Program-made: the position numbers and the translations under genes
The notes under the pieces: model-generated
The model's input: the letters and a program-made list of their open reading frames with translations, nothing else
Database searches by the model: none
What the model was told of the DNA's origin: nothing
Source: Auriscalpium vulgare
Lineage: Eukaryota; Basidiomycota; Agaricomycetes; Russulales; Auriscalpiaceae
NCBI GenBank assembly: GCA_019915015.1
Contig: JAHBBC010000002.1
Coordinates: 2,108,001-2,172,000 of the forward strand
DNA length: 64,000 bases
Direction of reading: 5' to 3'
Shown here: positions 44,647-55,176 of the stretch, in pieces
Position numbering within the stretch: the first letter of the stretch is position 1
How the letters are laid out: every line of letters begins with the position of its first letter

Positions 44647-45566
44647 CTACAACTCGTGGAAGATGCCGGTGATCCGGCCACGAGCGACGGCGTAGACAGT
44701 CATGTAGTGAACGACCATGGTGTCGTCAGGGTTCGAGTTCGAGCTTGGGACTTGCGAGACCGGAACTGGAGCCTGCAAGAGGCCAAGGGGTTGCGTACGC
44801 GGTGGCGACATGGCCGCGGGCCAAGGTGAGGGCCAAGGTCGCTCGTGGTGCGGAAAGTCGGACCATTCCCCTTCACCCTCACCCCATGGGTCTTCGGGGT
44901 TGCCCCATCCTGGCTCGTACGGGTCCTCGGGGTGGACCTGGTAGGGAGGCGCAGGGGCCTGGCGAGGAGAGGCGGCGGGCGCATGGCGAGGACGCGCAGG
45001 GGCCGGCTGACGAGGACGTGCGGCGGCCGACTGGTGCGTGGCAGGCTGGCCAGAAAAGACGGCCGGCGGATTGCGAACGGACGACTGGGGAGAGCGCGCA
45101 GCGGACGGTTGGGACGGCTGGCGAGACGGTGTTTGAGCAGCGGTGCTAGATGTGGCCGGGTTGCGAACGCTCATCGCCTCGAATTGATCGATGAGAGCCG
45201 CAGCGGTGTTCGCCTTTGCCAAAGCATCCTCCGCGGCCGAGTAAGAGAAGTGCTTCTTGAACTTGAGGTCGGGGAAGCGGCTAGTCAATGCACAGATTGT
45301 TGACCTGCCAGCAAAACGTGAGACACGGAGATAAAAGTCGTAAGTCGTGAGACGCACCAGTCGGTGTAGATGCCCGCGTACGGCGAGCTGGTGACGCCGT
45401 AGTACGCCGATTGGCCCGGAACAGGTCCGTAAACACGCCCCGGTAGCGTCGGGGCACTGGAGGGGGAAGGAGAGGCCGTTGGTGCGGTAGCTACAAATGC
45501 CATCGTGTTAGATTGTCTCTGGCACTCAGTTAGAAAACTGTGCTTACAGGTAGCGGGCACTTTCAT
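44647..45566 (-). CDS. RNase HI hybrid-binding-domain protein, Pro/Ala-rich
   Basis: Three exons (about 45548-45566, 45353-45497, 44647-45314) give ~250 residues. The N-terminal ~60 residues after a short leader match the RNase HI N-terminal hybrid-binding domain, also called viroplasmin-like: AYYGVTSSPYAGIYTDW, ICALTSRFPDLKFKKHFSYS, AAEDALAKA. This small domain binds RNA-DNA hybrids or double-stranded RNA. The rest is a low-complexity Pro/Ala/Ser/Arg tail (RQPAPARPRHAPAASPRQAP) with no RNase H catalytic domain, so it is probably a binding protein, not a nuclease. A HEL-type 3' terminus lies only ~50 bp upstream of the start codon. Confidence 0.65.
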
Positions 45567-45614
45567 GGTCGTCGAGGGTGGTTGTCGATGGGGCTCGGGT
45601 GATCGAGGAGATTG

Positions 45615-45790
45615 TTACGATTACTCTTAATCGTTTCTTTCTCCAACGAGTCAGGCCAAAATCTGAACGCGTTATAAGTCGCTTTAGGAAATAGATCCCA
45701 CGGTCAAGTCACGTTGTCCCAACTGCCTTTTTCAGTAATTCTTAGCTAAGCAGGCCCTCCCCTAGGCGTTGCAGGCTCATCGCGCTCTCA
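45615..45790 (-). mobile_element. HEL family 3' terminus (third copy)
   Basis: Begins TTACGATTACTCTTAATCG (hairpin 45618-45633) and matches 50496-50660 closely in the same orientation and 22590-22750 in inverse. The element extends to the right. Its 5' end is not found before 50.2 kb, so it is truncated or its end was replaced by the satellite array. Confidence 0.7.
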
Positions 45791-46043
45791 TCGCGCTTCA
45801 AATGACACTCGCACCGTGTGTAGTTTTGCTCTATGTCTTCAAACTTGATTCTTAACTTTGTCAACCTAGGGAAGAAGGTTCTTATGTTGTATTTCGGCAG
45901 AATTGCATGTATAGACTGTAGTATTGTTCCTCATTGTCCCCCAATGACCCTGCATGTCTTTCGGGTGCGGCGATACGAAATCACCCGGCTATCGTAGCTG
46001 CGCATGCATCACCCCCTCAATCCTAAACCACCACCTCATCCAG

Positions 46044-46424
46044 TATGCTGCCATCCCCTCCTGGAGATTTGTCTAAGTTGTCATCTGGGGAAGACTCGGG
46101 GGGCATAGTCTCCCCGCCAGTTGTGAAGGAAGTACCTGCCATCAGGAGGCGTCATGTGAGTAACAGGTGCCCAAAGTTTGCACCTGTATTGTACTGAATG
46201 ATCTCATTTATATTCAGGTTGCGAATGGTGTTTATCGGGACAGAGTACTGAACCTGCCAGACTCGCAGGCAGAGGCCGACTTTAAGGCGGAGCACTTGAG
46301 GGCATTACGTTACATGCACCCGGATCGCATCTATATGACACGCAACAATGCCGTCTCCGGTGCAATGTGGGAGTTTTTCCTCACCCATCCCCATTTGCCC
46401 GACAGCGCAGTCTACCAATGTGTT
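46044..46424 (+). pseudogene. Two captured exons of an unknown gene
   Basis: Exon 1 (46044-46154) MLPSPPGDLSKLSSGEDSGG continuing to VKEVPAIRRRH, donor GTGAGT; acceptor at 46218; exon 2 reads VANGVYRDRVLNLPDSQAEA, FKAEHLRALRYMHPDRIYMT and MWEFFLTHPHLPDSAVYQC, then runs into the satellite array. It has the character of a real protein but no motif I recognise, and it is cut at its 3' end. Probably a host fragment carried by the HEL element. Confidence 0.45.
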
Positions 46425-49400
46425 CTGATTCCACATTGGGAATCAGTTCTTTCAAGGAGAAGAATAGCGCGTCTGAGTCCGAAGTAAAGTACACTTTACG
46501 GGTTCACCCGAGGCTCACCCGCGTTTTTCCGGAGCATTATTAAATTCTTTCTGAGCACAATACATATTAAAAGACTCAATGTTGCTGGGTCAGCTCAGAG
46601 GCTGAGTGCTATTGAGTGCGACATATATCAACATTTGAATATTGACAGCTCTATTGGCTTCTGGGCAGGTGCAATATAAAATAAATTTGAGCTCACCGAA
46701 ATAAAGAAAGATTACTTTTCATTTGCGGTCCAGAAGAATTAAAGATCGCAAACTGCCATGCCTGTGCATCTTGAAGGGGGACTACAAACCTTTGAAGGGT
46801 CCATACATTTTCTTGAAGGGTGTCTACAACTTCCTGAAGGTTCGTACATTTTCGACCTAGGCACCCTACACATCTCTTGAAGCATATCCTGTTCTGATTC
46901 CACATTGGGAATCAGTTCTTTCAAGGAGAAGAATAGCGCGTCGGAGTCCGAAGTAAAGTACACTTTACGGGTTCACCCGAGGCTCACCCGCGTTTTTCCG
47001 GAGCATTATTAAATTCTTTCTGAGCACAATACATATTAAAAGACTCAATGTTGCTGGGTCAGCTCAGAGGCTGAGTGCTATTGAGTGCGACATATATCAA
47101 CATTTGAATATTGACAGCTCTATTGGCTTCTGGGCAGGTGCAATATAAAATAAATTTGAGCTCACCGAAATAAAGAAAGATTACTTTTCATTTGCGGTCC
47201 AGAAGAATTAAAGATCGCAAACTGCCATGCCTGTGCATCTTGAAGGGGGACTACAAACCTTTGAAGGGTCCATACATTTTCTTGAAGGGTGTCTACAACT
47301 TCCTGAAGGTTCGTACATTTTCGACCTAGGCACCCTACACATCTCTTGAAGCATATCCTGTTCTGATTCCACATTGGGAATCAGTTCTTTCAAGGAGAAG
47401 AATAGCGCGTCGGAGTCCGAAGTAAAGTACACTTTACGGGTTCACCCGAGGCTCACCCGCGTTTTTCCGGAGCATTATTAAATTCTTTCTGAGCACAATA
47501 CATATTAAAAGACTCAATGTTGCTGGGTCAGCTCAGAGGCTGAGTGCTATTGAGTGCGACATATATCAACATTTGAATATTGACAGCTCTATTGGCTTCT
47601 GGGCAGGTGCAATATAAAATAAATTTGAGCTCACCGAAATAAAGAAAGATTACTTTTCATTTGCGGTCCAGAAGAATTAAAGATCGCAAACTGCCATGCC
47701 TGTGCATCTTGAAGGGGGACTACAAACCTTTGAAGGGTCCATACATTTTCTTGAAGGGTGTCTACAACTTCCTGAAGGTTCGTACATTTTCGACCTAGGC
47801 ACCCTACACATCTCTTGAAGCATATCCTGTTCTGATTCCACATTGGGAATCAGTTCTTTCAAGGAGAAGAATAGCGCGTCGGAGTCCGAAGTAAAGTACA
47901 CTTTACGGGTTCACCCGAGGCTCACCCGCGTTTTTCCGGAGCATTATTAAAGATCGCAAACTGCCATGCCTGTGCATCTTGAAGGGGGACTACAAACCTT
48001 TGAAGGGTCCATACATTTTCTTGAAGGGTGTCTACAACTTCCTGAAGGTTCGTACATTTTCGACCTAGGCACCCTACACATCTCTTGAAGCATATCCTGT
48101 TCTGATTCCACATTGGGAATCAGTTCTTTCAAGGAGAAGAATAGCGCGTCGAAGTCCGAAGTAAAGTACACTTTACGGGTTCACCCGAGGCTCACCCGCG
48201 TTTTTCCGGAGCATTATTAAAGATCGCAAACTGCCATGCCTGTGCATCTTGAAGGGGGACTACAAACCTTTGAAGGGTCCATACATTTTCTTGAAGGGTG
48301 TCTACAACTTCCTGAAGGTTCGTACATTTTCGACCTAGGCACCCTACACATCTCTTGAAGCATATCCTGTTCTGATTCCACATTGGGAATCAGTTCTTTC
48401 AAGGAGAAGAATAGCGCGTCGAAGTCCGAAGTAAAGTACACTTTACGGGTTCACCCGAGGCTCACCCGCGTTTTTCCGGAGCATTATTAAATTCTTTCTG
48501 AGCACAATACATATTAAAAGACTCAATGTTGCTGGGTCAGCTCAGAGGCTGAGTGCTATTGAGTGCGACATATATCAACATTTGAATATTGACAGCTCTA
48601 TTGGCTTCTGGGCAGGTGCAATATAAAATAAATTTGAGCTCACCGAAATAAAGAAAGATTACTTTTCATTTGCGGTCCAGAAGAATTAAAGATCGCAAAC
48701 TGCCATGCCTGTGCATCTTGAAGGGGGACTACAAACCTTTGAAGGGTCCATACATTTTCTTGAAGGGTGTCTACAACTTCCTGAAGGTTCGTACATTTTC
48801 GACCTAGGCACCCTACACATCTCTTGAAGCATATCCTGTTCTGATTCCACATTGGGAATCAGTTCTTTCAAGGAGAAGAATAGCGCGTCGGAGTCCGAAG
48901 TAAAGTACACTTTACGGGTTCACCTGAGGCTCACCCGCGTTTTTCCGGAGCATTATTAAAGATCGCAAACTGCCATGCCTGTGCATCTTGAAGGGGGACT
49001 ACAAACCTTTGAAGGGTCCATACATTTTCTTGAAGGGTGTCTACAACTTCCTGAAGGTTCGTACATTTTCGACCTAGGCACCCTACACATCTCTTGAAGC
49101 ATATCCTGTTCTGATTCCACATTGGGAATCAGTTCTTTCAAGGAGAAGAATAGCGCGTCGAAGTCCGAAGTAAAGTACACTTTACGGGTTCACCCGAGGC
49201 TCACCCGCGTTTTTCCGGAGCATTATTAAAGATCGCAAACTGCCATGCCTGTGCATCTTGAAGGGGGACTACAAACCTTTGAAGGGTCCATACATTTTCT
49301 TGAAGGGTGTCTACAACTTCCTGAAGGTTCGTACATTTTCGACCTAGGCACCCTACACATCTCTTGAAGCATATCCTGTTCTGATTCCACATTGGGAATC

Positions 49401-50213
49401 AGTTCTTTCAAGGAGAAGAATAGCGCGTCGAAGTCCGAAGTAAAGTACACTTTACGGGTTCACCCGAGGCTCACCCGCGTTTTTCCGGAGCATTATTAAA
49501 TTCTTTCTGAGCACAATACATATTAAAAGACTCAATGTTGCTGGGTCAGCTCAGAGGCTGAGTGCTATTGAGTGCGACATATATCAACATTTGAATATTG
49601 ACAGCTCTATTGGCTTCTGGGCTGGTGCAATATAAAATAAATTTGAGCTCACCGAAATAAAGAAAGATTACTTTTCATTTGCGGTCCAGAAGAATTAAAG
49701 ATCGCAAACTGCCATGCCTGTGCATCTTGAAGGGGGACTACAAACCTTTGAAGGGTCCATACATTTTCTTGAAGGGTGTCTACAACTTCCTGAAGGTTCG
49801 TACATTTTCGACCTAGGCACCCTACACATCTCTTGAAGCATATCCTGTTCTGATTCCACATTGGGAATCAGTTCTTTCAAGGAGAAGAATAGCGCGTCGG
49901 AGTCCGAAGTAAAGTACACTTTACGGGTTCACCCGAGGCTCACCCGCGTTTTTCCGGAGCATTATTAAAGATCGCAAACTGCCATGCCTGTGCATCTTGA
50001 AGGGGGACTACAAACCTTTGAAGGGTCCATACATTTTCTTGAAGGGTGTCTACAACTTCCTGAAGGTTCGTACATTTTCGACCTAGGCACCCTACACATC
50101 TCTTGAAGCATATCCTGTTCTGATTCCACATTGGGAATCAGTTCTTTCAAGGAGAAGAATAGCGCGTCGAAGTCCGAAGTAAAGTACACTTTACGGGTTC
50201 ACCCGAGGCTCAT
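46418..50213. repeat. Higher-order satellite, 270- and 469-bp units
   Basis: Ten copies of a 270-bp core (from GATCGCAAACTGCC), starting at intervals 469, 469, 469-type then 270, 270, 469, 270, 270, 469, 270. The longer unit is the core plus a 199-bp segment bounded by ATTAAA on both sides. Units are nearly identical. Cores following the 199-bp segment read GCGTCGGAGTCC; cores following another core read GCGTCGAAGTCC. Each core contains the E2-type terminal hairpin TGATTCCACATTGGGAATCA. The conserved minus-strand frames of 63-74 residues inside each unit are repeat artefacts. Confidence 0.92.
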
Positions 50214-50495
50214 GTCCCGGATACACAAGAAGCTGAAGAGAGAGTCGAAACGTTTATAGAATGCTGTTTGTCGTTCAGGAGTGCCACTCCAAAAATGATA
50301 TGCTGGAGGAAATGCATAACGCCGGGACTCAGTCGCAACTTTAGCCTTCATTGTGTTGACATGATTCAGGGCTTGTTCGTAGAAGGGAAGAGCTGGTGGG
50401 AAGGTATTTGGAGGAGGTGAGGGAGTGCTGTAAGCCCGTCGATAGTCTTGAAGTTCATGGAATAATGGGTTGAATTCTGGTAGACGAGTTAGTGA
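50214..50495 (-). pseudogene. Gene H, downstream part
   Basis: Minus-strand open frame ALTRLPEFNPLFHELQDYRR, PPNTFPPALPFYEQALNHVN, KVATESRRYAFPPAYHFWSG, TPERQTAFYKRFDSLFSFLC, IRDM, then it runs into the satellite array, so the 3' end of the gene is missing. It continues the gene begun at 53049-54054; HEL-2 lies between, and removing HEL-2 can rejoin the frame as ALI-ALTRLPEF. Confidence 0.65.
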
Positions 50496-51050
50496 TTACG
50501 ATTACTCTTAATCGTTTCTTTCTCCAACAGGTCAGGCCAAAATGCGAACACATTATAAGTCGCTTTAGGAAATACATCCCACGGTCAAGTCGCGTCGTCC
50601 CAACTGCCTTTTTCAGTAATTCTTAGCTAAGCAGGTCCTGCCCTAAGCGTTGCAGGCTCTTTGCACTTCAAATAATACTAGTACTGCATGTAGTTTTGCT
50701 ATTGGCTCTAACTTCTTCAATCAGTCGAATGAAAGGAGCTTCCCGTGCTACAACTACTTTCAATCATTTCTTTCTCTAACCAGTCAGGTCAAAAAGTGCA
50801 CATCAGGAAAGTCACAAAAGGAAATAGATAGTTGCGTTGTCCCACCTGTCTAACTCAATAATTCTTAGGTAAGTAGCTTCTGCCTAATGTCTTTCCACAT
50901 CTTTGCGCTTCAAAAGACGCTCGTGTCTGCGAGTATTTTATATTTTCCAAGCTAACTAGCGCAGATATGCATATAATTCCAATTGTTCTATGATTAGAAA
51001 AAGAAGCTCCTGGATTTCTATTTTTGGTAAAAAGTTCCCACGGCTGGTGT

Positions 51051-51237
51051 AGAGAAGCATGACGTAGTTTTCGAGTGGTTGAGCCGGTTTACTACGTCAT
51101 GCCTCTCTAACCCGGCTACTACAATACCCGGGCTGAATATCTATATTATTAAAAATGTGCAAAGGGGGGGAATTGAACCTACAACCCATTGCTTACACAA
51201 TACGATATAAGAGCATTAACCATTAGACTACAGTGCA
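51051..51237 (-). repeat. tRNA-headed hairpin element, second copy
   Basis: On the minus strand: a tRNA-like head (51159-51237) with A box TAGTCTAATGG and B box GGTTCAATTCC, then the shared linker CATTTTTAATAATAT (51143-51157), then a hairpin with 18-bp arms AGAGAAGCATGACGTAGT and ACTACGTCATGCCTCTCT (51051-51068, 51091-51108; one mismatch). Same order and spacing as at 20351-20545, but the hairpin sequence is unrelated. Confidence 0.5.
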
Positions 51238-51588
51238 GTGGGTATAGTTAAGCTGTGTATAGTCTATACCAACATTATCTTGACTCTTGCTCTACAATAC
51301 ATTTTGCTCTTCTCATCACTTTCTTTTCCTTTCCCCAATACAATATATACATATTATATATCTGTAGAAAGGTAAAATTAATGTAAACACAATGGCCAGG
51401 ATCCCAGAGTCTGGATCATTTGCAAAGTACGAGACATTTTTATATTGCTCACCTGTGTTCAGATCATTTGATTATGTGAGCAATATGCAAAGTGGTATGT
51501 TAATACACCTTGCTCCGCTGATATGCTTCGAACATAGTGATATGCCTCCTACGTGGGTGGCTACCATTTACACAATTCTGATGCACGT

Positions 51589-52149
51589 ACTACTTCAATT
51601 CCGTGAGGGACCCTCCGGGCCCACTCGGTGTACTCCGCGGGGACCCTGCGGAGTCCCGCACGCCATGCACCCAGCCATTGCTGGAGCGGCTGGAGCTCGC
51701 GCGCAGCGCACGAGATGTCGCGAGGTCCTCGCGGGAGCTGACAGGCCAAACACCGTCCACGCTGCCGCCGCCTGCGCCCCGCGGGGACCCTGCGCACCTG
51801 CAAGGACCCTGCGTGCCATGCGTTGAGCAAACAACGAGCCGGCGGAGTCCCTCGGGAGAGCAATGGTGAGTGCCGCTCGACTCCTGCGGCGCGGGGTTCT
51901 GTCGGTTGCGCAGGACCCCTGCGTGGGCGGACGGCGGCTGCATCGACGGTGCCGCTGAGCCCCCGCCACACACGGTCCTGGCTGCTCCCGCAAGGACCTC
52001 GTGGTGTCTCATGCGCTGCGCACGAGCTCCAGCCGCTCCAGCAATGACTCGGCGGGTCTGCGCCTGCGGGGTGCATGTGGGACTCCGCAGGGTCCCCGCG
52101 GAGTATACCGAGTGGGCCCGGAGGGTGCCCCACGGAACTGAAGTCTCTT
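51589..52149. mobile_element. MULE-like MITE, 561 bp
   Basis: Same family as 10202-19948. TIRs of roughly 230 bp begin ACTACTTCAATTCC and, on the right read outward, AAGAGACTTCAGTTCC. Flanks GATGCACGT (51580-51588) and GATGCACTG (52150-52158) match in 7 of 9 positions and are the likely 9-bp target duplication. GC-rich, no gene. The several long ORFs across it are artefacts of inverted GC-rich sequence. Confidence 0.6.
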
Positions 52150-52639
52150 GATGCACTGCGGCGCTTATGCAGCAGCTCCTATCTTCACCAGGTATCCCCA
52201 ATGCTATCACTTTCACTCACCCACTCACACGACAGCTAGCTCTGTAGCTGTTTGCACAGTAGCTCCATGCAGTTTGCCTGACGCTCGCTCACACTTGCAC
52301 ATTGTCAGATGACGTTTGCCACAGTCTTGCAATATTTGCCCAAGGTCGCACCAACTCGCTATATATTTAGACAAGCTGGCACACACTCGCAGTCAATACC
52401 ACAGCTTTGCCCTAGCATCCCTATGCAGTTGCATCACCTGTCCGCACGCAGCCAGCCACATTACCGCATGGCTCACCCAACTCACCCAAGCATCTAGAGC
52501 AGTCCACCAAATGCAATGCATAGCCCTTGAATCTTGGCCCTCAATCACCGCATCTGACTCAAGGATGCTATGCAGAAAATTGCAACACAATCATACAGCT
52601 GTCCTTGCAAGGACTACAAAGCATGGTGCACCCTTCTCA

Positions 52640-52945
52640 ACTAGCATGTGGCCACGGGGAGGATTTGCCCCCTTGTTGAGTCCCTAGGTGTTGCCCGCCT
52701 TTATCATCCTGAAGGCAGACTTCACCACCCTCCCACAGGAGGTGAACAACTACAGTGTGCTCAATGCCAAAACTGTCCCAGACTCTTACCCCTTTCGTGT
52801 ATTGAGAATATCCTCACTGATTCCACAAAGGGGAAGAAGATCTGGGGTAAGAAGGACATAACAAACTTGTTCTTCCAGACAAGACACGTGTTAACCCAAA
52901 CAACATCTACCTTATGGCTGACACAACGCCTTTGTTGATAATCTG
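52640..52945 (+). pseudogene. Ty3/Gypsy reverse transcriptase remnant
   Basis: Fragments in two frames match the N-terminal part of a Gypsy RT: first LPQEVNNYSVLNAKTVPDSY PF, after a one-base shift ENILTDSTKGKKIWGKKDIT and NLFFQTRHV, corresponding to the motif where the first catalytic Asp stands (IWGKxD). Frameshifts and a stop follow. A decayed passenger inside HEL-2. Confidence 0.6.
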
Positions 52946-53048
52946 TAATTCAGTCTATCTTCAAATCAAGAAGATACCTGCCCTCCTCCCTCCCAACGAT
53001 TAAGAGTAATTGTACTGCCATGCGTGCACTGGCCATTTCACACCAAGT

Positions 53049-54054
53049 CTATTAAGGCACAAAGCATGCAGGACGTACTTCGATGAGACTTTGCTATGTT
53101 TTGCTTTTTCTGCAGGGCTGCAGCATACTCGCGAGTGGGATTGAACTCATCATCACGGCTGGACATCCCACGTGCAGCGCTCTCAAACCATGAGATATCA
53201 AGGACAGCTGGGGGATAACACCAAAGCTCTATGCTGTGCTCCTGTTTGGCACCCATGGACCGTGGATTATTCATCATGCAGAGGTTTGAGTGTGCGGTCA
53301 AGGCCACGCAGGGAACCAAATTGATATTGGTCAAGAGTTTGAATGGGATGATAGCATATGATGCCACTTTCATTCGCGCAAAGTATTCATAGAGATCTCG
53401 ATTGGGAAATACTGAGCCACGGGTTGGCGGTCGAGAAGGGGCTTGGTAGTTTGTATCTTGTCGAAAGCCCTTGAGATCTTGCCACCATGCAGTGAATGCA
53501 ATAAACTCTAGTAATGCGCGCTGAGCATTTCTAAAGTAGTCGACAAAATCATGCCACGCTCGAACCCCATCCTGTTGTAATGTGTAGAAACACACGCGCA
53601 GCCTGCGCAAAGCTTCCTCGGGAAGAACAACATTTTGTAGCAGAGTTGATGACTTTGCGTGTTGACGGAAGGCAGGAAAGTCATTTCGTGTGACCAAAGT
53701 GGCCCACTCCATTGCCGAGTGCAGGGTGTCAGCTATTTCTTTTGACAGAACATGCATTCCGCTGTTGGCAGGGTGTGGCACCCACATTTTCTTGTGGACA
53801 GAGCAAAGGTGAATAGCAAAGCCGCTGGAGGCAATAGGAATGTATGCAAGATATGGAGCAGATGGATTGAAGGGTTGCGGAAATGTGGTCCACTCGCATT
53901 CACCCCATAAGCCATCCTCTTGAATACGCGGTGGAACTTCGAAGCTTAAAGATGATGGTAGAGGCGCAGGGATGTGTTGCGCATTGCACGAGATCATGAT
54001 ATGGTTGTTGGACAGCCAAGCCCACATATCAATGAAAGGTGGGGGGGCCTGCAT
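53049..54054 (-). pseudogene. Gene H, upstream part
   Basis: One long minus-strand frame from an ATG at 54054 (MQAPPPFIDMWAWLSNNHIM). About 335 residues before HEL-2: PFNPSAPYLAYIPIASSGFA, a WVPHPANSGMHVLSKEIADT stretch, ALRRLRVCFYTLQQDGVRAW, LLEFIAFTAWWQDLKGFRQD, and FNPTREYAAALQKKQNIAKS. It reads like a genuine protein but has no motif I can assign, so function is unknown. The last codons before the stop at 53038 come from HEL-2. Confidence 0.6.
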
Positions 54055-54265
54055 GATGCTAGACATATATGAGGTCAGTGACAAGTTCGAACACATTTTG
54101 ACATGTACATACATTCAATGTTACGTCTAGGGCAAGGTCGGGCAGGCAGGCAGGTAGCAGAGAACAAGTACACACAGCAGCAGGTAATATACGAAGTGCA
54201 GAGGTGATGGGCAGCACGCCGTATCACTATGCTCTACGCAATCACAGAGTGGCAGTAGCGTCCCA

Positions 54266-54517
54266 CACAGACCCAGCAGGATTGACTAGAGTATACAGAG
54301 CACAGTCGATGAGCAATGGCACACAAGATGGGCAGCACACCGCTCTGATGCACCACAGTCACGACAGACGACAACTACGGACTACTAGCGGCACAGACCC
54401 AGCAGGATTGACTAGAGTATACAGAGCACAGTCGATGAGCAATGGCACACAAGATGGGCAGCACGCCGCTCTGATGCACCACAGTCACGACAGACGACAA
54501 CTACGGACTACTAGCGG
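54266..54517. repeat. 126-bp tandem duplication
   Basis: Two almost identical 126-bp copies starting CACAGACCCAGCAGG (54266 and 54392). The length is a multiple of three, so an open frame runs through both (DPAGLTRVYRAQSMSNGTQD repeated), but there is no sign of a gene around it. The flanks (54055-54265, 54518-54640) hold nothing I can assign. Confidence 0.85.
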
Positions 54518-54651
54518 TATGCAAAGGTTGTTCGGAAGCGCCGATGCAAGAAGACCCTGCATGACAGGTGAGAAAAACGAGCGGCACCTCCATAATTAAC
54601 AACTTACAAGCAGAATTCCTTGAAACGGCAACACTGGGGAGTAGTTTAGTG

Positions 54652-55176
54652 CACTATGTCCCTACAGTTGTAACAAGTGGGTGGTGTCATAGGCAGGCAG
54701 GATAGTGAAGTGCAAGTATAGGGCAGTATAGTGCACTATAGTGCACTATATTGCATATATCAGTACTATGGTGTCCTTGGATGCACTATAGTAGTAGCAT
54801 GACTGTAAGGACCATTGTATTTTTGCACCAATATAATGGGCTTTGAAAATGTTATAAATAATGGTGTAGATGCACAGGTGGAACTGCTATATAGATGTAA
54901 TTCAGCAGAATATATCTGGTTAATGGTAGAGAGCTGTAGGGCAATCACTGTCCAATGGATCCCATGGGTTTATGTACTATAGTGAATCAATAATATATTA
55001 CAGAAATGCTGGGATATATGCACCTTCTCTCCTTTCAAATGAGCTCTATAAATTCGAATAATATTACAGCATGCGGCTTAGTATAGTGCATATGTAACCT
55101 GAATTTACCAGAATATAGGGGGTCATTTCTGAGGAGTTGTGCAGTGCACACTGTATCAGATATTCATCTACTATAG
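54652..55176 (+). repeat. CACTA left TIR
   Basis: 525 bp; begins CACTATGTCCC. Continues weakly after the nested insertion, from TCACTGCG at 56092. Confidence 0.9.

Larger units (their letters stand above)
50496..53048 (-). mobile_element. HEL-2: Helentron-like non-autonomous element in gene H
   Basis: A 2.55-kb element with the HEL ends in reverse orientation: terminal hairpin CGATTACTCTTAATCG at 50499-50514 on the left; on the right the subterminal CGATTAAGAGTAAT (52997-53010), 38 bp inside an end reading ACTTGGTG (sense). A second, diverged copy of the 3' terminus (50748-50900) lies inside. It also holds a tRNA-headed hairpin element, a MULE-like MITE and a Gypsy RT remnant. The stretch 52159-52640 has no gene or repeat I can support. 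No Rep/helicase gene. Confidence 0.6.

Noticed and set aside
46693..50189. Twenty repeated minus-strand ORFs of 63-74 residues
   Set aside because: They repeat because the DNA repeats; the two overlapping frames are conserved equally, as expected from DNA identity rather than protein selection.
46418..50213. Possible CRISPR array (regular repeats)
   Set aside because: Units are 270-469 bp and identical throughout, with no unique spacers; the genome is eukaryotic.
51561..52216. Several long ORFs on both strands
   Set aside because: They lie across the inverted GC-rich arms of the MULE-like MITE.
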